Part shown: positions 7,199 to 15,653 of the stretch, piece after piece
Position numbering within the stretch: position 1 is the first letter of the stretch
How the letters are laid out: every line of letters begins with the position of its first letter
NCBI GenBank assembly: GCA_041689995.1
Contig: JBDNFD010000067.1
Location: forward strand, 1-38,355
Direction of reading: 5' to 3'
Length of the DNA: 38,355 bases
Source: DASSWG01 sp041689995
GTDB lineage: Bacteria; Bacteroidota; Bacteroidia; Flavobacteriales; Flavobacteriaceae
Made by a program: the position numbers and the translations under genes
Notes under the pieces: model-generated
Told to the model about the DNA's origin: nothing
What the model saw: only the letters and a program-made list of their open reading frames with translations
Databases searched by the model: none

Positions 7199-8518
7199 AT
7201 GAGCATATTTCAAATTGAAGGAGGTCATCCGTTAAAAGGCGAAATCTTTCCCCAAGGGGCCAAAAACGAAGCGCTTCAGGTTTTGTGCGCGGTTTTATTG
7301 ACAGAAGAAGAAGTTCGGATCGATAATATTCCGGATATTCTGGATGTAAATAAATTGATTCACCTACTTGTTGGACTGGGCGTAAAAGTCAAAAAATTGG
7401 ACAAGGGAAGTTATTCTTTTCGAAGTGATGAAATAAATCTTGATTACTTGATAAGCGATGATTTCAAAAGGGATGGCAGCGGACTTCGTGGCTCCATTAT
7501 GCTCGTCGGTCCTTTGCTTGCGAGGTTTGGAAAAGGTTATATTCCGAGACCGGGTGGCGATAAAATTGGCCGGCGCAGATTGGATACACACTTTGAAGGA
7601 TTTATAAAATTAGGTGCTGAATTTAAATATGACCGCGAAGAACGTTTTTATGGGGTAGAAGCCCAAAATGGTTTGCACGGAAAGTATATGCTTTTGGAAG
7701 AAGCTTCCGTCACGGGCACTGCGAATATTGTGATGGCAGCGGTTTTGGCAAAAGGAAAAACTACCATTTACAATGCAGCTTGCGAACCTTATTTGCAGCA
7801 ATTATGCCGAATGTTGGTTGCGATGGGTTCCAAAATTAGCGGTATTGGCTCAAACTTATTGCATATTGAAGGAGTAAAAAAACTGCATGGTTGCACTCAT
7901 CGAATTCTGCCCGATATGGTGGAAATCGGTTCCTGGATCGGACTTGCTGCAATGACCAAAAGCGAAATTACCATCAAAAATGTAAGTTGGGAAAACCTGG
8001 GGTTGATTCCTGCAACTTTTCGAAAAATGGGAATCAATATTCAGAAAGATGGCGATGATATTATTGTCCCGAAACACAAAGACGGATATGAGATTCAGAA
8101 TTTCATTGACGGTTCCATTATGAGTATTAGTGATGCGCCCTGGCCCGGATTTACACCAGATTTATTGAGTATTATGTTGGTGGTTGCCACGCAAGCACGA
8201 GGCAGTGTGCTCATTCACCAAAAAATGTTTGAAAGTCGATTGTTTTTCGTCGATAAATTGATTGATATGGGCGCCAAAATAATTTTATGTGATCCGCACC
8301 GAGCGACGGTTATTGGACACGATTTTAAATCACAATTGAAGGCCACCACGATGACAAGTCCAGATATTCGTGCTGGAATTGCCTTATTGATCGCGGCGCT
8401 ATCTGCCAAAGGAACTTCTATTATCCATAACATCGAACAGATAGATCGCGGTTATGAAGATATTGATGGAAGATTGCGATCCATCGGTGCAAAAATCACC
8501 CGATTGGCAGAATCTTAA
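7199..8518 (+). CDS. murA: UDP-N-acetylglucosamine 1-carboxyvinyltransferase
   Basis: MurA transfers enolpyruvate from PEP to UDP-GlcNAc, the first committed step of peptidoglycan synthesis in the cytoplasm. At 439 residues it shows the inverse alpha/beta barrel repeats and conserved residues, including Lys22 (QGAKNEA), Arg97 (SGLRGSIML) and the loop RPGGDKIGRRRLDTHFEG. The loop residue equivalent to E. coli Cys115 is Asp121. Asp at this site occurs naturally in other lineages and is linked to fosfomycin insensitivity. It is the second gene after DUF4290. A downstream operon partner is absent; the next gene is convergent. Confidence 0.96.
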   Translation: MSIFQIEGGHPLKGEIFPQGAKNEALQVLCAVLLTEEEVRIDNIPDILDVNKLIHLLVGLGVKVKKLDKGSYSFRSDEINLDYLISDDFKRDGSGLRGSIMLVGPLLARFGKGYIPRPGGDKIGRRRLDTHFEGFIKLGAEFKYDREERFYGVEAQNGLHGKYMLLEEASVTGTANIVMAAVLAKGKTTIYNAACEPYLQQLCRMLVAMGSKISGIGSNLLHIEGVKKLHGCTHRILPDMVEIGSWIGLAAMTKSEITIKNVSWENLGLIPATFRKMGINIQKDGDDIIVPKHKDGYEIQNFIDGSIMSISDAPWPGFTPDLLSIMLVVATQARGSVLIHQKMFESRLFFVDKLIDMGAKIILCDPHRATVIGHDFKSQLKATTMTSPDIRAGIALLIAALSAKGTSIIHNIEQIDRGYEDIDGRLRSIGAKITRLAES

Positions 8519-8566
8519 TTAATATTTACCATTCTCTAAATTTTTGAAAAAAAAAGCGAAAGCTGG

Positions 8567-10033
8567 TCAACGGATATAACGTTCATATTTTTCCATTTTT
8601 TTTAGTTCCCTACTGAAAAGATGTTGCTTTTTAATCATTTTGGCGGTTTGTTCTGGTAGCATTTCTTCCCAACCCGGTTTGTTTTCGGCGATCATTTGCA
8701 ACACTTCCCGTGAAAATATTTCTAAAATCGTGGGATCGTAATTTTGAATGTCGATGACCTTACCGTTATATTTGAAGAATTTGTACAATTCCTTCATTCT
8801 GGGTGGTACTTTTAGGTTTTCACTGGTAATAATTTGCCCCGTTTCACGATCCTTCAACGGATAGAGATATACTTTTAAATCTTTAAAAAACAATTTTCCA
8901 AAGGCTTCCAAAATGCCCCCGCTCAGATGTCGGTAATAGCGTTCATCGAAAATATCGATCAGATTCGCAACTCCCATGGTAAATCCCATTCGTGCTTTGG
9001 TGAAGCGTGAGAAATATTCCACTAACTTATAGTATTCCTGAAAATTGGAAATCATTACGGTTTGTCCGAGGCTACATAATAATTCTGCCCGATCCATAAA
9101 ATCTTTTTCATCGATTTCGCCTTCAGCTCGCAAATTGGACAATGTTATTTCGAAAATACAAACCGTGTTTTTTTCCTCTACTTTCTTTTCATCCAGGAAA
9201 AGTTCCAAGGAATTCCGGTACATATCCATATTTACCTTTGTCACCGGCCGAAAACTGCCACGCAAAGCCAAAATATTTTTTTTATACAAAATCCTTGCCG
9301 GCAAAACATTTTTCCCTTCGGGTGAAAACATAACGGCATCGGTCATTCCATTTTTTACAAGTTGTAGGCTCATCAACCGATTGTCCACATTTTCAAAGCG
9401 TGGCCCGGAAAAATTAATGGTGTCGATTTCTATTTGATCTTTTCCCAAATGATCGTAGAGGTAACGCAATAATTTTTTTGGGGAATCATATTTATAATAA
9501 GCACCATAAATCAGATTTACGCCTAGAACACCCAAGGTGTTTTGTTGTAAACGTGCGTCGTTTTGATGGAAACGGATGTGCAGAATAATTTCATTATATT
9601 CTTCCGTTGGCTCGGTTTGGTAGCGAATTCCAACCCAGCCGTGCCCTTTGAATTTTTTTGTAAAATCGATCGTGGCCACGGTATTGGCATAACTGAAAAA
9701 AAGCTTATTCGGATGTTTTTTGCGCTCGATCCGTTCTTCAATGAGGTTCATTTCGTGCGAAAGCATTTTCTTCAAACGTTCTTCCGTCACATAGTGCCTA
9801 TCTTCTTCCATGCCATATATTGCATCGCTGAAATCTTTGTCGTAGGCGCTCATGGCTTTGGCGATGGTTCCAGAAGACCCTCCGGCCCTAAAAAAATTCC
9901 GAACGGTTTCCTGTCCGGCACCTATTTCGGAAAAAGTGCCATAAATATTTTCATTTAGATTAATGCGTAAAGCTTTTCTGTTAATGGACGGAACATTTTC
10001 AAATTCCCTGTCGCCCATAATTGTGATTGGCAT
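8567..10033 (-). CDS. Conserved protein of unknown function, 488 residues
   Basis: I do not recognise a characterised family. The protein is soluble, with no signal peptide or membrane helix. An N-terminal motif IGAGQETVRNFFRAGGSSGTIAKAMSAYDK looks like a conserved glycine-rich site. The middle has alternating strands and helices: FSPEGKNVLPARILYKKN, then LALRGSFRPVTKVNMDMY. Highly specific text (ARMGFTMGVANLIDIFDERYY, SGGILEAFGKLFFKDLKVYLYPLKD) suggests an enzyme. I recall homologues in Bacteroidetes and cyanobacteria whose database names (nicotinate-nucleotide adenylyltransferase, TonB receptor) look unsupported: no adenylyltransferase HxGH motif or receptor barrel is visible. It has its own good promoter, divergent from the MBL-fold gene. 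Confidence 0.8.
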   Translation of the reverse strand: MPITIMGDREFENVPSINRKALRINLNENIYGTFSEIGAGQETVRNFFRAGGSSGTIAKAMSAYDKDFSDAIYGMEEDRHYVTEERLKKMLSHEMNLIEERIERKKHPNKLFFSYANTVATIDFTKKFKGHGWVGIRYQTEPTEEYNEIILHIRFHQNDARLQQNTLGVLGVNLIYGAYYKYDSPKKLLRYLYDHLGKDQIEIDTINFSGPRFENVDNRLMSLQLVKNGMTDAVMFSPEGKNVLPARILYKKNILALRGSFRPVTKVNMDMYRNSLELFLDEKKVEEKNTVCIFEITLSNLRAEGEIDEKDFMDRAELLCSLGQTVMISNFQEYYKLVEYFSRFTKARMGFTMGVANLIDIFDERYYRHLSGGILEAFGKLFFKDLKVYLYPLKDRETGQIITSENLKVPPRMKELYKFFKYNGKVIDIQNYDPTILEIFSREVLQMIAENKPGWEEMLPEQTAKMIKKQHLFSRELKKMEKYERYIR

Positions 10034-10067
10034 ATTGATGTCGATTTATGGATAGCTCAACTCGCAT

Positions 10068-10096
10068 CAAAGGTAATAAAATGCATACCTAAACAA
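10068..10096 (-). promoter_or_regulatory. Promoter of the 488-residue unknown protein
   Basis: On the minus strand, TTG (10094-10096) is followed after 18 bases by TACCTTTG (10068-10075), a full -7 match. The ATG at 10033 lies 34 bases downstream. It is back to back with the promoter of the MBL-fold gene. Confidence 0.65.
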
Positions 10097-10107
10097 TAAA
10101 ATAGTTC

Positions 10108-10115
10108 TATTTTTG
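10108..10115 (+). promoter_or_regulatory. -7 box before the MBL-fold hydrolase gene
   Basis: TATTTTTG matches TAnnTTTG. The TTG start at 10133 lies 17 bases after the box, predicting a leader near 10 bases. No clear -33 element was seen. Confidence 0.5.
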
Positions 10116-10132
10116 TTCAAAATTTCATTGTT

Positions 10133-10894
10133 TTGAAAATCACTTTTCTTGGCACAGGCACTTCACAAGGAATTCCAATTATCGGAAGTACCGATCCCGT
10201 TTGTTTGAGCACCGATCCGAGGGATAAACGTTTGCGGGTTTCGATTTTGTTGGAATGGGATGAATTCTCTTTTGTAATTGACTGTGGCCCAGATTTCAGA
10301 CAACAAATGTTGGCCAATAATGTGAAGATGTTAAACGGGATTTTATATACCCACGAACACAGCGATCACACCGCGGGACTTGATGATATTAGACCTTTTT
10401 ATTTTCGGCAAGGCGCAATTTCTATTTTTGCAAGCGAAAGTGTATTGAATGCTTTGCGCCAGCGGTTTGCTTATATTTTTACCATTGAAGATAAATATCC
10501 TTCCGCTCCAGATTTGAAGGTACATTTGATTGATGAAAAACCGTTTTTTATTGGAAATCTTCTGGCAATTCCAATAAATGTTATGCATGGACCATTGGAA
10601 ATATTCGGATTTCGGATTGAAAATTTTGCATATATAACCGATGCAAAAACCGTGGCAGAGAAGGAGATTAAAAAATTGAAAGGGGTGAAGGTTCTGGTGG
10701 TGAACGCGCTGCGGAACGAATCGCATCCCACACATTTTAATTTGGACGAAGCCTTGGCTTTTATTGAAAAGATTAAACCTGAAAAAGCTTATTTAACACA
10801 TATTAGTCATCAACTGGGTTTTCATGCAGAAGTGCAAAAGCGGCTGCCTAAAAATGTGTTTTTGGCGTATGATAATTTAAAAATAGAAATCTGA
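10133..10894 (+). CDS. MBL-fold metal-dependent hydrolase (PhnP-like)
   Basis: This predicts 253 residues from a TTG start, chosen because the fold's first strand KITFLGTGTSQGIPIIG begins directly there. The metal-binding motif THEHSDHTAGLDD (HxHxDH) is intact, a second metal ligand lies in YITDAKTV, and HPTHFNLDEAL and LTHISHQLG supply further histidines. The arrangement resembles PhnP-type cyclic phosphodiesterases and related MBL hydrolases, acting on a phosphodiester substrate not identifiable here. No phn genes are nearby. The stop overlaps the next start by one base (TGATG), so the two proteins are translationally coupled. Confidence 0.88.
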   Translation: MKITFLGTGTSQGIPIIGSTDPVCLSTDPRDKRLRVSILLEWDEFSFVIDCGPDFRQQMLANNVKMLNGILYTHEHSDHTAGLDDIRPFYFRQGAISIFASESVLNALRQRFAYIFTIEDKYPSAPDLKVHLIDEKPFFIGNLLAIPINVMHGPLEIFGFRIENFAYITDAKTVAEKEIKKLKGVKVLVVNALRNESHPTHFNLDEALAFIEKIKPEKAYLTHISHQLGFHAEVQKRLPKNVFLAYDNLKIEI

Positions 10895-11394
10895 TGCAAA
10901 AAAAAATTTTTATGTACCTCTTTCTTTTTGCGGCTTTATATATTGTTTTTCAATATATGAATGCAAAAAAAGCCAATGAATTTTATGAAAAGAAAGTGTC
11001 GCATTTAGAAGCAAAAGTAGATACTTTGGAAGTTGAAAATGAAAATTTGCATTTAGAAAATCTTGATCTTAATTATTTTTCGCTATTGGAAAATGACGAC
11101 GCCAGTTCTTATTTTGTGGAACGCGGATTAAATGTGGAAGAAATAGCAGCAGACGTAAAAGGTGCTATTATCGATCGGAATCAACCAAATGCAGACAATG
11201 AATTGGTTCCTTTTGCAGGAATGGAAGGGAAAATGCGCATCAATCATATAAAAATCCTCAATAATCATTGGATTATTGCCGACTTTACGGACGGAGTTTA
11301 TTGGGGGGAAGTTCTGCTCGATTATAAAATAGATGAGCATAAAAATTTGTCAATCACCACAATCGACGGATTTCTTTATTCCAGTCGAAATTAA
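10894..11394 (+). CDS. Membrane-anchored coiled-coil protein of unknown function
   Basis: This 166-residue protein starts with an N-terminal membrane helix (FMYLFLFAALYIVFQYM), then a short heptad-rich coiled coil (VSHLEAKVDTLEVENENLHLENL), then a globular domain (DASSYFVERGLNVEEIAADVKGAI to the end). It would be anchored in the inner membrane with the domain outside the cytoplasm. I recognise no characterised family. Translational coupling to the MBL hydrolase upstream (TGATG) suggests related roles, but the hydrolase is predicted to be cytoplasmic. Confidence 0.82.
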   Translation: MQKKIFMYLFLFAALYIVFQYMNAKKANEFYEKKVSHLEAKVDTLEVENENLHLENLDLNYFSLLENDDASSYFVERGLNVEEIAADVKGAIIDRNQPNADNELVPFAGMEGKMRINHIKILNNHWIIADFTDGVYWGEVLLDYKIDEHKNLSITTIDGFLYSSRN

Positions 11395-11495
11395 ATGGAA
11401 ATTTTTAGAATTTCTTTCTTGGATTTGTTTTTCGAGGAAAAGTCGAAACTGAGTGATTCCTGATTCCTGATTTATCAGTAGTTTCAATCACTATT

Positions 11496-12146
11496 CTATT
11501 CTTCCGAAAGCCATTTCTTTAAATCCTGAAAATTTTTAGGGCTTACCCCGTGACCAATTGAGTATTCGTTGTAAGTGTTTTCTATATGTAAATTATCCAA
11601 AAATGATCTTGTTTTCTGCGCCCACTGAACCGGAATAACTTGGTCAGAAGTTCCGTGCGAACAAAAAAAACGAAGTTTGGAAAAATCATTTTGATGATAG
11701 GTTTCCACCAACATACTTTCATCCACATAGCCGCTCAATGCAATGACTTGTTTTATTTTTTCGAGATGTGAGAGTGCCACGGCATAACTTAAAATCGCAC
11801 CTTGGCTAAACCCAAGCAGCGTAATTTGCGACGGGTCTATTGGATAATTGGCAATCAATTCTTGGATAAAAATTTCAATTTCTTTTCGCGAACCAATTGC
11901 TTGTTTGATATTGTTGAATTTGTCGTTGAATTCATCGAAATTTATTTCATACCAACAATTTCCATACACCAGGGGATAAGGAGCTCTCGCCGAAACGACA
12001 ATATATTTTTCAGGCAGTTCTGGTGCAAATGAAAATAAGTCATTTTCATCGCTTCCATATCCGTGAAGCATTAGGATCAGCGGGGCTTTTCCGGACAAAT
12101 TCGACGGACGGACACGATGTTCCAAAGAAAGAGGTTTTGTGGTCAT
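11496..12146 (-). CDS. Alpha/beta-hydrolase, phospholipase/carboxylesterase family
   Basis: The 216-residue protein carries the full catalytic triad: Ser114 in GFSQG, Asp168 in HGTSDQVIP, and His199 in IGHGVSP. LMLHGYGSDENDLFSFAPEL (residues 26-45) supplies the oxyanion-hole region. No signal peptide is seen, so a cytoplasmic esterase or acyl-protein thioesterase-like activity is likely. It is the last gene of a four-gene leftward operon and overlaps the small membrane protein by 4 bases. Confidence 0.9.
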   Translation of the reverse strand: MTTKPLSLEHRVRPSNLSGKAPLILMLHGYGSDENDLFSFAPELPEKYIVVSARAPYPLVYGNCWYEINFDEFNDKFNNIKQAIGSRKEIEIFIQELIANYPIDPSQITLLGFSQGAILSYAVALSHLEKIKQVIALSGYVDESMLVETYHQNDFSKLRFFCSHGTSDQVIPVQWAQKTRSFLDNLHIENTYNEYSIGHGVSPKNFQDLKKWLSEE

Positions 12147-12475
12147 TCAGTTAAAACTTTAAACCATTTTTGAAAATATTCCCCAAAAATAGGGATCAGC
12201 ATCTTTTGTTCCTGCAAAGCGCCAATAAATCCGTAGACCCATAATGCAAATGCGGCCACCCAAAAAGCACCGGTAATCCACCAACTATTGAATCCAGTTA
12301 CCAAAAATACGAAAAGAAAATATAACAAATGAAGTCCGATGGCTTGTCGAATATGAAATGCCGCAAATTGGTTTTTGGAATCTTGGTTCATGAACACGGC
12401 AACTATCGCTCCAATGAAAGTGATATAGGCGATGACAGCAGTTGTTTTTCCTTCTTGTGCGTTCAAATTTTTCAT
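12143..12475 (-). CDS. Small DUF4870/Tic20-like membrane protein
   Basis: This is a 110-residue polytopic membrane protein with an N-terminal cytoplasmic segment and about three to four hydrophobic helices (VIAYITFIGAIVAVFM, IGLHLLYFLFVFLVTGF, ITGAFWVAAFALWVYGFIGAL). The motif FAAFHIRQAIGLHLL is characteristic of the DUF4870 family. Function is unknown. Its ATG shares one base with the upstream stop codon (TAATG) and its own stop overlaps the esterase start by 4 bases. Confidence 0.85.
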   Translation of the reverse strand: MKNLNAQEGKTTAVIAYITFIGAIVAVFMNQDSKNQFAAFHIRQAIGLHLLYFLFVFLVTGFNSWWITGAFWVAAFALWVYGFIGALQEQKMLIPIFGEYFQKWFKVLTE

Positions 12476-13725
12476 TATGAAAGCGTTGATTTGTTTTTCG
12501 AAAAACTACCAAAAACCTTTCCTTTTAGTTCTATTCCTAAAAACATACTGTTTTTTGAAGTGGAAAGAAGGTCCTTTTCTTCAAATTTATGTATTCCATC
12601 TGGTGAAAAAAGCGTAAAATCAGCGGGATTTCCTTCGACAAATTTGTGTTTTGGAATCGAAAATCGTTCTTTTCCGGCGGTGAGCAGCCGAATGCATTCT
12701 TCAACGTCAAAAATAGTTCGCAATGCGCCAAACGCCGATTCCAAGCCTAAAGAACCATATAGTGCATTTTCAAATTCTACTTTTTTATGTTCAATATCGA
12801 TGGGGTCGTGATCACTGGTAACCATATCGATGGTTCCGTCTTTGACGCCTTTTATGAGCGCTCGAATATCTACTTTTGTTCGCAAAGGCGGAAGCACTTT
12901 ATAATTGGAATCGAAGGAATTTAAATGTTCATCGGTAAAAATCAAGTTACGGATGGCCACGCTGCAACTTACATCCAAACCTTTCTTTTTTGCTTCCCGG
13001 ATCAGCTGTACCGATTTTTCAGTGGAAATTGTGGGGATATGCAACTTTCCGCCGGTATATTCCAACAGGAACAAATCGCGGGCAATTTGTAATTCTTCCG
13101 CCAAGGGCGGCATTCCTTTCAACCCTAGCTTAGTACTGTTTAAGTTTTCATTTACTTGACCGTTTCCAACTATCTCATTTTCCTGTGGATAGGATATAAT
13201 TAAACCATTGAAATTTTGAGTATATTGTAAAGCAATTTTCAATAAATTCGGATTTTCTACTGGCTTTTTATAATCCCCAAAAGCTACTGCGCCACCTTGT
13301 TGCATATCATAGATTTCGGCCAAATGTTGACTTTCACTTCTTATGGTCAAAGCCCCGATCGGATAAAGAGAAACCGAACTATCGGCAGATTTTCCTTTTA
13401 AATAAGTTACCGCAGAATTTGTGTCGATTACCGGAAATGTATTCGGGTTTAAAGCAATTGCCGTAAATCCACTTTTTCCGGCTACTTCGAGTCCATGCGA
13501 AATGGTTTCGCGCTCTTCATATCCTGGTTCGCCAAAGGAAACGCTGCTGTCAAACCAACCTTCGGAAAGATGCAGATTTTTTTCTTTTATTTCTTTGTCA
13601 ACTTCGGTTTGAATGGAGGTGCCTATTTTTGAAATTGTTCCATTTTCGACCAAAATATCTACTTTTTTTTGATGGAAATTGCTTTTGGGAGCGATTATTC
13701 TGACGGATTTTATGAGGATTTTCAT
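12475..13725 (-). CDS. Dihydroorotase-like protein lacking metal-binding histidines
   Basis: At 416 residues this has the amidohydrolase/PyrC layout (FDSSVSFGEPGYEE, SCSVAIRNLIFTDEHL, VTSDHDPIDIEHK). The HxH metal motif of true dihydroorotases is Ser61-Val62-Ser63, the HVST histidine is Thr232, and the TPHH site is Ala-Ile-Arg259-Asn260. Only Asp305 in SDHDP remains. It is therefore probably catalytically dead, comparable in principle to the non-catalytic PyrC' of Pseudomonas that holds aspartate transcarbamoylase. No pyrB is nearby. The ATG at 13725 begins the domain; a longer in-frame extension overlaps the upstream gene and is not needed. Confidence 0.88.
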   Translation of the reverse strand: MKILIKSVRIIAPKSNFHQKKVDILVENGTISKIGTSIQTEVDKEIKEKNLHLSEGWFDSSVSFGEPGYEERETISHGLEVAGKSGFTAIALNPNTFPVIDTNSAVTYLKGKSADSSVSLYPIGALTIRSESQHLAEIYDMQQGGAVAFGDYKKPVENPNLLKIALQYTQNFNGLIISYPQENEIVGNGQVNENLNSTKLGLKGMPPLAEELQIARDLFLLEYTGGKLHIPTISTEKSVQLIREAKKKGLDVSCSVAIRNLIFTDEHLNSFDSNYKVLPPLRTKVDIRALIKGVKDGTIDMVTSDHDPIDIEHKKVEFENALYGSLGLESAFGALRTIFDVEECIRLLTAGKERFSIPKHKFVEGNPADFTLFSPDGIHKFEEKDLLSTSKNSMFLGIELKGKVFGSFSKNKSTLS

Positions 13726-15653
13726 TTCAAAAATTTTAGCAGCAGCACTTCGATGAACAAAAAAATCATTGCAAAAATAACAAACCATTTCCAAAGTTCT
13801 TGGATTTCGGTATTTTCCTGTTGGCTCTTGAAAAATTGAGCGATGTCCGCGCTTGGCGTTTCTCCGGTTATTTGTTCCAAGTTTGCATATTGCAAATCGC
13901 TTTCCTGTCTGTCGTAATTGTAGGCAATATTCCGAAGCGCCACGTCACTTTTTGAAATTGTATAAATGCCGTCGGTTTGGGGCAAACTTTCCGTGGTTAT
14001 TTCCACACTTTTCCCCTTATTTTTTTGTAGTGGAATAAAGCTGATTTTTTCATTTTTAAAGCGAAGAATTTCATCTTTTTGAAGGGTTGCGGAAATATCG
14101 AAAGTTGATTTTTCCCCTATTATATGATACAATTGCGGTTGTTTCAAACTTTGTTTTGCAATGTTGTAAAAAGTCGGGACAATTAATGGTGACTGTTGAA
14201 AGTTCGAATTTTCTGTATTTAGGGCGGCGGAAAAAATAAATATATTTTTGTCTTGTGCCAAAAATGGAGTTCCATCGGCATATTTCAGAATATTTTGCGC
14301 ATTTCCGCTTATATTAAAAGAGGTATGTACTGTGGGATATTGAAAATTCCTCACTTTATCTTCAAAAACGTTTTGGTAAAGAGGATTGTTAAATTCAATT
14401 CCAATAATACTTTTTTCATCGGTAGATTTTTTAGCAAATACCGGTACTCCTAAAGTGGTTTGTAAATTGCGATAATCAGAATTATTTATTTTTGTGGCCG
14501 GAACAATAATTAAATGGCCGCCATTTTCCGTTACTTTCGATAATATAGGAATTAAGGCTACGGGAATATCTTCGAGTTCGTTTAAAATAACGGTGTTCGC
14601 AGTCGCGATTTTATTGTAATCGAACCCTCCTTTTTGGAAGGATTGAAAGTCGAAATCTTCCGAAGCAAAAATGCGCTTTAAAAAAGCATCTGAACTATTA
14701 TTAAGGGCAACTACTTTTATTTTTTCACTTTTATCAATACTGAAATATAGTCGATCATCATATGTCAAGCCGCCGTTTTCCAGAAGAATTTTCCCCTTAA
14801 TTTCTTCTTTGTCCATGCCGATTGCCAGCGGGACTACAATAGTTTTTTCCGTTTTGAATTCGGCTCCGGTTTTAGCAAGTAAATCTTCCCCGTTATACAA
14901 AGAAATTGGCACCGGACCTGGATTTTCACCGGTATAAGAAAGTTGGACGGACAATTCGGTTTTATTACTGTTTTTTTTAGAAATAAACACGCTATCAATA
15001 GAAACATTATTTGTATTCACGGGATAAACCTGCACAAAATCATAATGGATATTTTCAGAAGGAACCTTTTCAATATTGAAACTGTTCCGCTGAAAATCGG
15101 AAATGAGAACCAATTCTTTATAAGAGTCCGGATTCTTGGAAAATTCGCGCTGCGCCTGTAATAAAATAATGTTCAGATTAGGGACCGATGCGGAAAAATC
15201 AAGGTGCGATAAATCTTTTTTTAATTCATCTACTGTACTATTTCGAAAAGTTTCATCATTGGTGAGCAGTGTGAATTTTTGATCGGCTGGTAGGTTTTCC
15301 AGCAATTCTTGGACCGACCTTTTCAGGAGCGGGCCACGTTTTCCTTCCAATCTCATACTGAATGAATTGTCAAGATAAATAACCGTTTCTTTCTCAATTG
15401 AAACTGCCGTTTTACTGGGAAAAAAGGGCTGGGCGAATGCGAAGATAATACACGCCAATGCTAGCAATCTAGCTAAAAGTGTGAGCCATTTTTTTAGTTG
15501 GGAACTTTTGCGGGTCTGCAAAACCACTTTTTTTAAAAAAGCGACATTTGTAAATGGGATTTTCTCAAACTTTCGAAGTTGAAAAAGGTGAACAATAATG
15601 GGAATAATGAGCGCAATAAGAAAATATAAAAATCCCGGATGTTGAAACTGCAT
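13722..15653 (-). CDS. BatA-like VWA-domain membrane protein
   Basis: This is a 643-residue protein. The N-terminal BatA domain has two membrane helices (FLYFLIALIIPIIVHLFQL and LLARLLALACIIFAFAQPFF) with the family motif RKFEKIPFTNVAFL between them. Then comes a von Willebrand factor A domain with the MIDAS start DNSFSM (Asp95, Ser97, Ser99), and a final membrane helix near residues 623-641 (FVIFAMIFLFIEVLLLKFL). The long middle domain would be periplasmic. Bat proteins are linked to stress tolerance in Bacteroides, but their exact role is unclear. It is first in a four-gene overlapping operon and overlaps the dihydroorotase-like gene by 4 bases. Confidence 0.9.
   Translation of the reverse strand: MQFQHPGFLYFLIALIIPIIVHLFQLRKFEKIPFTNVAFLKKVVLQTRKSSQLKKWLTLLARLLALACIIFAFAQPFFPSKTAVSIEKETVIYLDNSFSMRLEGKRGPLLKRSVQELLENLPADQKFTLLTNDETFRNSTVDELKKDLSHLDFSASVPNLNIILLQAQREFSKNPDSYKELVLISDFQRNSFNIEKVPSENIHYDFVQVYPVNTNNVSIDSVFISKKNSNKTELSVQLSYTGENPGPVPISLYNGEDLLAKTGAEFKTEKTIVVPLAIGMDKEEIKGKILLENGGLTYDDRLYFSIDKSEKIKVVALNNSSDAFLKRIFASEDFDFQSFQKGGFDYNKIATANTVILNELEDIPVALIPILSKVTENGGHLIIVPATKINNSDYRNLQTTLGVPVFAKKSTDEKSIIGIEFNNPLYQNVFEDKVRNFQYPTVHTSFNISGNAQNILKYADGTPFLAQDKNIFIFSAALNTENSNFQQSPLIVPTFYNIAKQSLKQPQLYHIIGEKSTFDISATLQKDEILRFKNEKISFIPLQKNKGKSVEITTESLPQTDGIYTISKSDVALRNIAYNYDRQESDLQYANLEQITGETPSADIAQFFKSQQENTEIQELWKWFVIFAMIFLFIEVLLLKFLK

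Noticed and set aside
9045..9437. 130-residue plus-strand frame opposite the 488-residue protein
   Set aside because: It lies wholly inside a well-supported gene on the other strand and has no coding signs of its own.
8567..10033. Annotation as nicotinate-nucleotide adenylyltransferase or TonB receptor
   Set aside because: No HxGH nucleotidyltransferase motif, no signal peptide and no barrel strands are visible.
12475..13725. Calling this gene an active PyrC dihydroorotase
   Set aside because: All four expected metal-histidine positions carry other residues; only Asp305 remains.
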